A DNA stretch of 64,000 nt from Nostoc commune NIES-4072 (GTDB lineage: Bacteria > Cyanobacteriota > Cyanobacteriia > Cyanobacteriales > Nostocaceae). Below the pieces are notes generated by a model. The model had not been told where the DNA came from and did not search any database. It was given only the letters and a program-made list of their open reading frames with translations. The position numbers and the translations under genes are program-made. The stretch is taken from the NCBI RefSeq assembly GCF_003113895.1, contig NZ_BDUD01000001.1, positions 4,637,941 to 4,701,940 on the forward strand. The letters run 5' to 3'. Shown piece by piece: positions 26,701 through 34,834 of this stretch. Position 1 is the first letter of the stretch, and every line of letters begins with the position of its first letter.

Positions 26701-28971
26701 ATGAGCAGTCTAGCTATAAATTCATCAATTGATATAACCATTCCGGAATGGTTAAAGAAATGTTTGAAGGAGTCATCCGCAACTAGCGGCGCACCGGAAG
26801 ATGAACGAAGGCATAGTGATGCAGTCTTAATTGGTCGCGCATTTGAATTTGCTTACCAACTGCATCAAGGTCAATACCGCAAATCGGGAGAACCATACAT
26901 CGCTCATCCTGTTGCTGTAGCTGACTTGCTGCATGACTTGGGAGGCAGTGCTGCTATGATAGCAGCTGGATTTCTTCATGATGTCGTTGAAGATACAGAA
27001 GTAACAAGTCAAGAAATAGAAGAACGCTTTGGCGCAGAAGTGCGGCAATTGGTTGAAGGTGTCACCAAGCTTTCTAAAATCAATTTCACCAGCAAAACCG
27101 AAAGCCAAGCCGAAAACTTCCGGCGGATGTTTTTGGCAATGGCGCAAGATATTCGGGTAATTGTGGTGAAATTGGCAGATCGTTTGCATAATATGCGAAC
27201 TTTACAATACATGTCAGAGGCTAGCCGCCGCCGCAGTGCCCAAGAAACGCGAGATATATTCGCGCCTTTAGCCAATCGCTTGGGAATTTGGCGAATTAAA
27301 TGGGAACTGGAAGATTTGGCTTTTAAATATTTGGAACCGGAAGCTTTCCGTCAAATGCAGGAGCTTGTTTCCGAGAAACGGACGGCGCGAGAAGAGAAAT
27401 TGGCTAAAGCTACGAAAATGTTGCAAGAGCGTTTGCAGCAAGCTGGAATCCGCTTTCAGGATATTAGCGGTCGTCCCAAGCACCTTTATAGCATTTACCA
27501 AAAAATGCACCGCCAACAAAAGGAATTTCATGAAATTTACGATTTGGCGGCGCTGCGAATTATTGTTCAAACTAATGAGGAATGCTATCGGGCGTTGGCG
27601 GTGGTTCATGATGCTTTTCGCCCAATTCCTGGGAGATTTAAAGACTACATTGGGCTGCCAAAGCCTAACCGTTACCAGTCGTTACATACTGGGGTGATTG
27701 GACTAACTGGCCGGCCTTTAGAGGTGCAAATTCGGACAATCGAAATGCATCATATCGCCGAATATGGGATTGCCGCCCATTGGAAGTACAAAGAAACAGG
27801 AGGTTCTGGTATTAGCCATTTAACAGGCACAGATGACAAGTTTACTTGGCTGCGACAACTGCTCGAATGGCAAACTGATCTCAAGGATGCCCAAGAATAT
27901 CTTGATAGCATCAAAGATAATCTATTTGAAGATGATGTCTATGTCTTCACCCCTAAGGGGGATGTTGTTCCTTTAAGCCCAGGTTCCACCACTGTAGATT
28001 TTGCATATCGTATTCATACCGAAGTAGGAAACCATTGTTCAGGGGCGCGGGTGAATGGGCGAATGGTATCTTTGTCAACGCGGCTACACAATGGCGATAT
28101 TGTAGAAGTTCTCACCCAAAAGAACTGCCATCCGAGTTTGGATTGGTTGAACTTTGTCAGAAGTTCGGCGGCAAAATATCGAATAAAACAATGGTACAAG
28201 CGATCGCGCCGGGAAGAAAATGTCGCCCGTGGGCGGGAATTGTTAGAAAAGGAACTCGGTAAAACTGGTTTTGATAGCCTGCTAAAGTCAGATGCAATGG
28301 AGACTGTCGCCCAAAAGTGTAACTACCACAGTGTGGACGATTTACTCGCTGGTTTAGGTTACGGAGAAGTGACATTAAACTTAGTACTAAATCGTTGGCG
28401 AGAAGTGGCGAAGGCACAACAACCAATTTCCACCGTGTCGCCATTCATCCCCAAAGAACCAACTACATCAAAAGCTTTGCGGGATGCACCTACAACTATT
28501 TCCCGCGCCAGTGATTCGCCAATTATTGGGGTAGAGGGGCTGGTGTATTATTTAGCTGGGTGTTGTACCCCGATTCCTGGCGAACCAATTATTGGTGTGG
28601 TGACGCGAGGTAGGGGGATTTCGATTCATCGCCAAGGCTGCAATAATCTGGAAACTGTGGAGTATGAGCGCTTAGTACCAGTTAGATGGAACCCAGCCGC
28701 CGAAAATAGTGGTCGTCCGCACACATATCCTGTAGATGTTCAAATTGAAGCCCTTGACCGCGTAGGGGTGCTAAAGGATATTTTGTCACGCTTGAGTGAC
28801 CAAGGAATTAATGTCCGCCATGCTCAGGTGAAAACCTGTGCTGGTCAACCTGCATTGATAGACTTAGGAATAGATATACGCGATCGCTCGCAATTAGAGC
28901 AAGTGTTTGTCCAAATTAAGAAAATGAGCGATATTTTGAATATTCGCCGCATTGGTCAAATTGACGAGTAG
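26701..28971 (+). CDS. rel: Bifunctional (p)ppGpp synthetase/hydrolase (RelA/SpoT family)
   Basis: Makes and degrades the stringent-response alarmone. The 756-aa protein has the order HD hydrolase, synthetase, TGS and ACT. The hydrolase metal residues are intact (AHPVAVADLL His69, LHDVVEDT His93-Asp94, KLADRLHNM), as is the synthetase loop (RFKDYIGLPKPNRYQSLHTG), so both activities are expected. TGS begins at VYVFTPKGDVV and the C-terminal ACT at PVDVQIEALDRVG. I chose ATG 26701; a TTG 27 codons upstream (26620) would add residues unlike the family. Confidence 0.95.
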   Translation: MSSLAINSSIDITIPEWLKKCLKESSATSGAPEDERRHSDAVLIGRAFEFAYQLHQGQYRKSGEPYIAHPVAVADLLHDLGGSAAMIAAGFLHDVVEDTEVTSQEIEERFGAEVRQLVEGVTKLSKINFTSKTESQAENFRRMFLAMAQDIRVIVVKLADRLHNMRTLQYMSEASRRRSAQETRDIFAPLANRLGIWRIKWELEDLAFKYLEPEAFRQMQELVSEKRTAREEKLAKATKMLQERLQQAGIRFQDISGRPKHLYSIYQKMHRQQKEFHEIYDLAALRIIVQTNEECYRALAVVHDAFRPIPGRFKDYIGLPKPNRYQSLHTGVIGLTGRPLEVQIRTIEMHHIAEYGIAAHWKYKETGGSGISHLTGTDDKFTWLRQLLEWQTDLKDAQEYLDSIKDNLFEDDVYVFTPKGDVVPLSPGSTTVDFAYRIHTEVGNHCSGARVNGRMVSLSTRLHNGDIVEVLTQKNCHPSLDWLNFVRSSAAKYRIKQWYKRSRREENVARGRELLEKELGKTGFDSLLKSDAMETVAQKCNYHSVDDLLAGLGYGEVTLNLVLNRWREVAKAQQPISTVSPFIPKEPTTSKALRDAPTTISRASDSPIIGVEGLVYYLAGCCTPIPGEPIIGVVTRGRGISIHRQGCNNLETVEYERLVPVRWNPAAENSGRPHTYPVDVQIEALDRVGVLKDILSRLSDQGINVRHAQVKTCAGQPALIDLGIDIRDRSQLEQVFVQIKKMSDILNIRRIGQIDE

Positions 28972-28987
28972 GTGTCCCAATTGGTAG

Positions 28988-29013
28988 GGTGCGTTAACGC
29001 AGTGTAACGCACC
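28988..29013. terminator. Hairpin between convergent rel and histidine kinase genes
   Basis: GGTGCGTTA and TAACGCACC make a perfect 9-bp stem with an 8-nt loop between two convergent genes. The GTGCGTTA stem belongs to a dispersed repeat also seen at 30672 and 58441. Confidence 0.6.
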
Positions 29014-29054
29014 AATTTAAGTTATCATTTCACTTTCAAATTTCCTTGGAATAA

Positions 29055-30257
29055 TTAGCCCCGATCATAGGCGATGGTTTCTAATGGCAAAATTACTGTA
29101 AATGTAGATCCTTTTCCTAGCTGTGAATCTACTTTAATTTCACCATCCATTAACTGAACCAATCGAGAGACTATTGCTAAACCTAATCCTGTACCATCAG
29201 AACTTTGCACTTGGGGAGCAGTTACTTCCCGAAAATAAGGATTGAAGATTTGTGTTTGAGCATCTAAAGAAATACCAATACCACTATCAGTAACAGAGAT
29301 AGCCCACTGCTGTTGAGATACCGTCCAACACTCCAAATGAATTGAACCAGATTCTGTGTAGCGAATTGCGTTACTCAGCAGATTTGTCAAAATTTGCTGA
29401 AGCCGAAGCGGATCTGTGATAACTTGACTTGGAGCGCGATCGCATTCAACAACCAAGGATAATTCTTTAGTACGCGCTAATGGCTCAATCATCTCTAAAA
29501 CAAAGTTGATTAAACTAAGCACATCGGTTAGAGTAGGCTGCAATTTCATCTGTCCGGCATCATAGCGCGAAATTTCCAAAGTATCGTTGATTAACCGGAC
29601 AAGCAGTCTACCACTCTTAAGAACTCGCTCGATACTTTCAAGATTTGCATAGCTGTCTTTGAGTTCTGATTGCTGACGCTGCTGACGCAGAAATAAGTCT
29701 GCGTAACCAATAATTGAGGTGAGGGGGGTTTTCAGTTCATGAGCTAAATGAGAGATGCTATCTTTATTAGCGCGAACCAAACGAGTTAGTTCTTGGTTAG
29801 TCAACCGCAATTGACTTTGGAGTTGTTTAAGCTCTTGTAATCGTCCTTGAGTATAACTGTTAAAGCAACGCGCGATCGCTTCATCAATTACTGTATCAAT
29901 CAGGCGAACAGCCCTTAGTACCTCTTGTGCAGATCCTTGTAATAAATCTTCTTCTAAAAAGGAAAAAATTACAAACCGCAGTAAACGATACTCTCGCGCA
30001 ATTTCTGCTGGTTCAAATCCCTGTTGAGCGCGGAGTGTACCGTGTTCTAAACTTGCATCTACTACTGTTTGCAAATCGCTCGTTTCAGATTCAGAAAGTA
30101 CTGTTGCTAATGCTTTCAAAACGCGCGGTAAGCTATCCCGTACAGCTTTGAAAGTAAGTTCATTAGTAGCTTCAATTTGTTCATCTTGGTAAACCGCTTC
30201 TACCCATTGATCAAGAATGGCATCACTTTTTGCAATTAAAGTCTGACTAAAATCCAT
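29055..30257 (-). CDS. Sensor histidine kinase with RsbRD-type N-terminal domain
   Basis: A cytoplasmic kinase of 400 aa with no membrane segment. The N-terminal helical domain (residues ~5-150, LEHGTLRAQQGFEPAEIARE) resembles the RsbRD N-terminal sensor fold. HisKA follows with the phosphoacceptor His173 in SHLAHELKTPLTSIIGY, then the HATPase boxes LLSNAIRYTESG, VTDSGIGIS and DGTGLGLAI. No response regulator is adjacent, so the partner is unknown. The start is ATG 30257; a TTG five codons upstream is less likely. Confidence 0.9.
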   Translation of the reverse strand: MDFSQTLIAKSDAILDQWVEAVYQDEQIEATNELTFKAVRDSLPRVLKALATVLSESETSDLQTVVDASLEHGTLRAQQGFEPAEIAREYRLLRFVIFSFLEEDLLQGSAQEVLRAVRLIDTVIDEAIARCFNSYTQGRLQELKQLQSQLRLTNQELTRLVRANKDSISHLAHELKTPLTSIIGYADLFLRQQRQQSELKDSYANLESIERVLKSGRLLVRLINDTLEISRYDAGQMKLQPTLTDVLSLINFVLEMIEPLARTKELSLVVECDRAPSQVITDPLRLQQILTNLLSNAIRYTESGSIHLECWTVSQQQWAISVTDSGIGISLDAQTQIFNPYFREVTAPQVQSSDGTGLGLAIVSRLVQLMDGEIKVDSQLGKGSTFTVILPLETIAYDRG

Positions 30258-30529
30258 CTTTTGCCTAACCAAACAGAGTCAGCGCCAAGCCCTTTGCGCA
30301 AGAGCTAGCTTAGTGCATTTGATGTCAAGCTGGCAACTGATGGAAGATGGAGGTTAGTGAAAAGACTTCTGATTGCTGAACTAATTACTTTAGTTTATTT
30401 AAGCATAAATGCGAGAGCGATCGCTTAACCTTTAAAGAAGACTTACCGACTGTTTTAAATGCTTGAAGATATCTTTATCAGCATCTTCAATGAATCTCAG
30501 TTTCATCGAGAAAATAATATTGCGCGTGA

Positions 30530-30667
30530 ATTAAAGCCAATGCAGCCAATGGAACCATTATTTTAGATGATGTCACAACTTTAGAAGGTGTCCCCAAAAT
30601 TGCTTGGGAATATCGCCTTGGCAACCGTTGTGCTTTAGAATGGATTTTAGATCAATACAAAGATTAA
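30530..30667 (+). pseudogene. C-terminal remnant of a type ISP-like restriction enzyme
   Basis: 45 codons, open from 30530 to the stop at 30665-30667 with an in-frame TGA just upstream (30527), encode IILDDVTTLEGVPKIAWEY and GNRCALEWILDQYKD. This ending is typical of type ISP restriction/modification or helicase-methylase proteins. Nothing upstream encodes the rest, so it is a decayed fragment. Confidence 0.6.
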
Positions 30668-30671
30668 GTAT

Positions 30672-30755
30672 TGTAGAGTGTGTTAGAACGGAGTTCGTAA
30701 CGCACTATGAACACGAGTTTTATGCGTTACGCTGTCGCTAACACATCCTACGTAT
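30672..30755. repeat. Dispersed GTGTTA...TAACAC hairpin repeat
   Basis: GTAGAGTGTGTTAGAACGG faces GCTAACACATCCTAC through nested hairpins such as CGTAACGCAC/GTGCGTTACG-like arms. A related sequence lies at 58446-58510. It is followed at 30760-30786 by TTCAGAAATCAAACCGGATT, which also has a relative at 58429. Confidence 0.65.
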
Positions 30756-31044
30756 ATTTTCAGAAATCAAACCGGATTCCTATAGTAATCGAAAACGGGT
30801 CATTGAATACAGTTTTTGCTTCCTCAAAGCTAATTCCATGCTTCTTGAGGTTTTCTTTGGCTTTTTTTTCATGTCATTCAAACCCCAATCCCACAGAATT
30901 ACCCTCACTATGACGAATTTAGAAAGCCTCTCAATAACATTGTACGTTGTTTTTGAAAAAGTATATTTTAGTCCATATATTTTAATACTAAATGTTCCTC
31001 CCACCGATGTACCATATACCTGTTTGAAAAGGAGAATATCTTGG

Positions 31045-32121
31045 ATGGCTCGAAATAAAAAAAAATCAGCCGGGTTCAAGTCTGAGCATCCACTTAATAG
31101 ATGCCCTATTTGTTGTATTATCCCGCCCCATATCTTGGAAAATGTGGTTGTAAATGGCAACCCCCAGCAGCGTAGTTGGGCTTTTCATACATTAAATATT
31201 TCAGCACAGCTTCGTGGACGGAGAGATGTTATAGGTAATGTCTCCTTTGCACCTTCTCCAGGTGAAAAGCGGCGCACTATCTACGATGCAAAATATGGCC
31301 AGCAACTTCCTGGTACACTAGTGCGTGGTGAGGGAGATCCTCCCAGCAGTGATGAAGCAGTGAATGAAGCCTACGATGCTGCTGGTGCTACTTATGACTT
31401 GTTTCATGAAATGTTCGATCGCAATTCCATTGATGACAAAGGACTACGTTTAGACTCCACCGTGCATTATGGCGCTAAATATGACAACGCCTTTTGGAAT
31501 GGTGACCAAATGGTTTATGGTGATGGCGATGGAGAAATGTTTCAATGCTTTACGAAATCAATCGATGTTATTGGGCATGAACTAGTTCATGGTATAACCC
31601 AATATGAAGCGGGTTTACAGTATTATGGCGAACCTGGGGCACTGAATGAATCGTTTTCTGATGTCTTCGGTTCCTTAGTGAAACAAAAGTCCAAAAATCA
31701 GACTGCACAAGAAGCAGATTGGCTCATCGGCGAAGGTCTTTTGCTATCGACTATCAAAGGTGTTGCCCTGCGATCGCTAAAAGCACCAGGAACAGCATAC
31801 AATGACCCAATATTGGGTAAAGATCCGCAACCAGCCCATATAAAAGATAAATATACTGGTACTGATGATAACGGCGGTGTGCATATCAACTCAGGAATTC
31901 CTAACCATGCCTTTTATCTAGCGGCTGTTGAGATTGGTGGTTATGCTTGGGAAACAGTTGGCAAAATCTGGTATATTGCTTTACGCGATCGCTTGAATGC
32001 TAAAGCAGATTTTAAAAAAGCTGCTGACGTTACCATTCAAGTTGCAGGCGAAGTCTACGGTAATGACAGTAATGAGCAAAAAGCTGTACAGAATGCTTGG
32101 CAAAAGGTAGGAGTTGTTTAA
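31045..32121 (+). CDS. M4-family metallopeptidase (protealysin-like)
   Basis: A zinc protease of 358 aa. The catalytic motif HELVH is at 178-182, the third ligand Glu202 lies in NESFSDVFG, and the catalytic-histidine region HINSGIPNHAFYL is present. The N-terminus carries a short protealysin-type propeptide signature (CPICCIIPPHIL, residues 20-31) and no signal peptide, unlike thermolysin. Protealysin-like enzymes can act inside the cell or leave without a Sec signal. I chose ATG 31045 because AAGGAG lies 10 nt upstream; the frame extends 69 codons further but that part is not protein-like. Confidence 0.9.
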   Translation: MARNKKKSAGFKSEHPLNRCPICCIIPPHILENVVVNGNPQQRSWAFHTLNISAQLRGRRDVIGNVSFAPSPGEKRRTIYDAKYGQQLPGTLVRGEGDPPSSDEAVNEAYDAAGATYDLFHEMFDRNSIDDKGLRLDSTVHYGAKYDNAFWNGDQMVYGDGDGEMFQCFTKSIDVIGHELVHGITQYEAGLQYYGEPGALNESFSDVFGSLVKQKSKNQTAQEADWLIGEGLLLSTIKGVALRSLKAPGTAYNDPILGKDPQPAHIKDKYTGTDDNGGVHINSGIPNHAFYLAAVEIGGYAWETVGKIWYIALRDRLNAKADFKKAADVTIQVAGEVYGNDSNEQKAVQNAWQKVGVV

Positions 32122-32165
32122 AGTTATACCAATTCTCTATGAAGATGCATAGAATATTAAACGAA

Positions 32166-32193
32166 CCGCCAAGAACGCCAAGAACGCCAAGAA
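32166..32193. repeat. CGCCAAGAA 9-mer repeats
   Basis: Three CGCCAAGAA units. The motif resembles the interior of the 93-bp MITE (GAACCGCCAAGACGCCAAG), so this may be a decayed MITE half. Confidence 0.5.
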
Positions 32194-32296
32194 TAGAGAG
32201 TTACTTATTTAGTGCAGCTTCACATTAAATTGGTATTAACCCAAGTTGCTAGTTACTCTTATGGGCGATCGCTTTGGGACAGTAAAGCAATAAAAT

Positions 32297-32325
32297 GCCC
32301 TCCAAGAAGAGAAAATTAGGAGGGC
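32297..32325 (+). promoter_or_regulatory. Hairpin sequestering the transposase ribosome binding site (copy A)
   Basis: GCCCTCC (32297-32303) pairs perfectly with GGAGGGC (32319-32325), which includes the Shine-Dalgarno sequence just before the ATG at 32329. In read-through transcripts this would mask the site and limit transposase synthesis. Confidence 0.65.
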
Positions 32326-32328
32326 TAA

Positions 32329-33156
32329 ATGCTAAACGAAATAATTTCCATATATGCTATCATAGACGACCTGTTAAAGGCGATTGGGCATAATGAAGAT
32401 TGTCGTCGAGAGATGAATGACGCAGAAATTATTACAACGGCAATAACATCGGCGATGTTCTTTAATGGTAATCATAGTAAGGCTTGTACCTATATGAAAG
32501 AACATAAGTTGATATCTAATATGTTAGAAAAGTCACGATTTAACCGGAGATTACACAGTGTCTCAATGTTAATCAACGACTTGTTTCATCAAGTGGGAAT
32601 GGCACTGAAGGAAATTAGTGATTCCACTGAATATCTTTTAGACTCGTTCCCAGTGCCCATCTGCGATAACATCCGTATCTTTAATGTAAAAATAATACAG
32701 TCGGCGCAGTATAGAGGTTACATCGCATCGAAAAAACGATATTTTTACGGGGTTCGAGTTCAGTTATTAACAACCAAAAATGGTATTCCTGTCGAATTTG
32801 TGTTTATGCCTGGTAGTGCCAACGATGTACGTGCTTTAAATGCCTTACCCTTGAATCTACCACCTGGTAGTGAAATTTATGGTGATTCAGCTTACACCGA
32901 CTACACGATTGAGGATGACTTGGAACAAACAAGTCACATTTCTTTAAAAGTCATGAGGAAAAAGAACTCCAAGCGTCAAGACCAGCCTTGGAATCAATAT
33001 ATTAAACAACATACTCGGCATTATATCGAAACTGTGTTTAGTAGTATCACTTGTGTTTTTCCAAAATCAATACATGCAGTCACTTATCAAGGGTTTTTAC
33101 TTAAGCTACAAGCATTCATTTTTTCTTTTACTCTTCAACAAGCTTTTATTGAATAA
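32329..33156 (+). CDS. IS982-family transposase (copy A)
   Basis: A DDE transposase of 275 aa. The catalytic acidic residues are seen in LLDSFPVPICDN (Asp), EIYGDSAYTDY (Asp) and RHYIETVFSSI (Glu), the usual IS982 spacing. It is full length and undamaged, so the element may be active. The ATG follows AGGAGGG closely, and that sequence can be masked by a hairpin. The protein is identical to the one at 41622. Confidence 0.95.
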   Translation: MLNEIISIYAIIDDLLKAIGHNEDCRREMNDAEIITTAITSAMFFNGNHSKACTYMKEHKLISNMLEKSRFNRRLHSVSMLINDLFHQVGMALKEISDSTEYLLDSFPVPICDNIRIFNVKIIQSAQYRGYIASKKRYFYGVRVQLLTTKNGIPVEFVFMPGSANDVRALNALPLNLPPGSEIYGDSAYTDYTIEDDLEQTSHISLKVMRKKNSKRQDQPWNQYIKQHTRHYIETVFSSITCVFPKSIHAVTYQGFLLKLQAFIFSFTLQQAFIE

Positions 33157-33334
33157 GTAATTTATACAACTAATAGGCATTTAAGTAGCTGAATGCTGGC
33201 AACAATGGCATCGGCACGTTGGCGCTAGGCACCAACTTTGTTGTACGCGATCGCATGAATTGAGTGATAACAAGTGCATATCAGTCGATAACCAGCAACT
33301 TGGGTTATTAGTTTATATCCGGTTAGGGGTGAAA

Positions 33335-33733
33335 ATGACACAAGATTCAGAAAATACTTTAAAAGTTGCTCAACGGGCATTTGAAAATCTAACGCATGGT
33401 ATGGCAACAGGAGAGTGGGAACCATTGTTAGATATGCTCACAGAAGATTTTACCCTTTGGTTCCCAATGGGAAAATTCCACGGTTTGAATGTGGGAAAAG
33501 AGCGAGCTAGAGAATTTTTCCAGTACGTTTCTGAATCATTCAGTCCTGGTTTGAACCTGACTAGTCTAGACCGTATTACTAGTAATGAAACGACGGCTGT
33601 CTTTGAGTTTCAGGATGAGGGGCTTTTGTTCGGACAGCCTTACAAAAATCGGGTAGCAGTTTCTTTTGATGTGCGTGGAGACAAAATTTGCAGCTATAGG
33701 GAATACTTTGGCAGCGATGGAAAATCGAATTAA
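33335..33733 (+). CDS. Nuclear transport factor 2/SnoaL-like protein
   Basis: A 132-aa single-domain protein of the NTF2-like superfamily (AFENLTHGMATGEWEPLLDML, DFTLWFPMGKFHG, SYREYFGSDG). Members include ketosteroid isomerase-like enzymes and many of unknown function, so no substrate can be named. I chose ATG 33335, preceded by TTAGGGG; the longer frame starts inside the IS end. The IS ends 29 bp upstream, so any native promoter must have been displaced, and expression may now depend on the IS. Confidence 0.82.
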   Translation: MTQDSENTLKVAQRAFENLTHGMATGEWEPLLDMLTEDFTLWFPMGKFHGLNVGKERAREFFQYVSESFSPGLNLTSLDRITSNETTAVFEFQDEGLLFGQPYKNRVAVSFDVRGDKICSYREYFGSDGKSN

Positions 33734-33783
33734 ATAATTCGTAATTACGAATTATGAAGTACGAATTATTTAATCCACTCTTC

Positions 33784-34260
33784 TTAGTTACTCTCAGGGT
33801 TGAGTTCGCTGATTTCTCGGCATTTAGCCTCTGCGGCTTGATATGCTGCCAAATAGTCTTGACCACCCAACATCACATCACCGTAATATTCATAAGGTGG
33901 ATCGCCATAAATTGGCAATGGATCATCTTCTGGATAATCTTCTTTCGATTCTTCAATGATGGCTTTCAGTTTTTTAACGGTCAGCCTTTGTGCTGCAAAA
34001 TACCAGAGTTCTTGGGGATTTTTGTTTAGGTGCGGTAATGTGGGATCGACAATACGGACATCGGAAGCGTCACCTACCTCAATCCAACCGTGTTCAATCG
34101 GTCTGTATGGTTTCCCTGCAAAAGCTAAAAATCCCTGAATATATTTTGCTCCCTCAGTGGATAATGCTGCTTTATAAGCATTATCAAACGGAGTGCTAGC
34201 TCTGCTGTTTATACTTTCAGCAATTTTGATTGACAGCGTTTCATCCAATAGTTTGTTCAT
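33784..34260 (-). CDS. Hypothetical protein, 158 aa
   Basis: An acidic soluble protein that I do not recognise as a named family. Its middle holds a Pro/Tyr-rich acidic stretch (EDYPEDDPLPIYGDPPYEYY) and its N-terminal half is helical. No signal peptide or membrane segment is seen. It is convergent with the SnoaL-like gene. ATG 34260 is chosen; a TTG three codons upstream is possible. Confidence 0.65.
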   Translation of the reverse strand: MNKLLDETLSIKIAESINSRASTPFDNAYKAALSTEGAKYIQGFLAFAGKPYRPIEHGWIEVGDASDVRIVDPTLPHLNKNPQELWYFAAQRLTVKKLKAIIEESKEDYPEDDPLPIYGDPPYEYYGDVMLGGQDYLAAYQAAEAKCREISELNPESN

Positions 34261-34376
34261 CAATAGCAAGGATTAGAGCAGCCATGAAAATATACTATCA
34301 TTGCTGCTTACCGTCTTGCTTAAGGAAACTTTGATTTTATGTTTATCTATAAAATTAAAATTACGGGTTTTTCGGG

Positions 34377-34466
34377 AGATCAAGTTTTATCCGAGCCATC
34401 TTTGGAGGACAGGGACTTCCCCAACAAACTTGTCCAGAAGGCATATTAGTAAAAACACTACTAAGC
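34377..34466 (-). pseudogene. Fragment duplicated from the WcaF-like acetyltransferase 3' end
   Basis: The minus strand encodes SSVFTNMPSGQVCWGSPCPP and KMARIKLD, matching the C-terminus of the acetyltransferase encoded at 36725-37303 (SSVFTNMPAGQVCWGSPCRP). The DNA is about 80 percent identical over ~85 bp. There is no start or upstream domain, so it is a remnant of a duplication or of a deleted second copy. Confidence 0.8.
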
Positions 34467-34691
34467 TGAAATGCATTTAACTTGCATAATTATGGCGGGC
34501 AAGATGCCCACCCCACAAGACTTTGATTAAATTTAGATATGCAAACTAGATGTGGAACAGCTTAAGAGTACCAAAATGGGGCTTTAGAGTTCTTCCCTTT
34601 TTATTAGGAGGGATCTAGGTTTTCAGGCTTGAGTGGGTAAGTCCTACTTAAATTCAGCAAGGCTAGCGATAGCTGTTAAAGTCTGCAAAGA

Positions 34692-34784
34692 TAGGACTTA
34701 CGCAAAAATTGCTAAAAAGCTTAATTTCTCGAACCGCCAAGACGCCAAGAGCGCCGAGAATTCGTAGAGTGTGCGTAAGTCCTA
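34692..34784. mobile_element. 93-bp MITE-like element, copy 2
   Basis: An exact reverse complement of the element at 809-901, including both 13-bp terminal repeats. Identity over 93 non-coding bases about 34 kb away points to recent movement. It lies in the spacer after the orphan pstS gene. Confidence 0.9.
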
Positions 34785-34834
34785 AAAGAGAATTAACAGC
34801 TATTGTCCGACTGGCTGCTAGGTCAATTTATAAC

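Larger units (their letters stand above)
32239..33305 (+). mobile_element. IS982-family insertion sequence, copy A (1,067 bp)
   Basis: Bounded by imperfect inverted repeats ACCCAAGTTGCTAGTTA (left) and the complement of TAACCAGCAACTTGGGT (right), with TATTA directly repeated on both flanks. It carries one transposase gene. Every part I compared matches the copy at 41532-42598. The right end lies only 29 bp before the start of the SnoaL-like gene at 33335. Confidence 0.92.

Noticed and set aside
30838..31044. 69-codon N-terminal extension of the M4 protease frame
   Set aside because: The composition is not protein-like, and a good ribosome binding site precedes ATG 31045, which starts at the propeptide.
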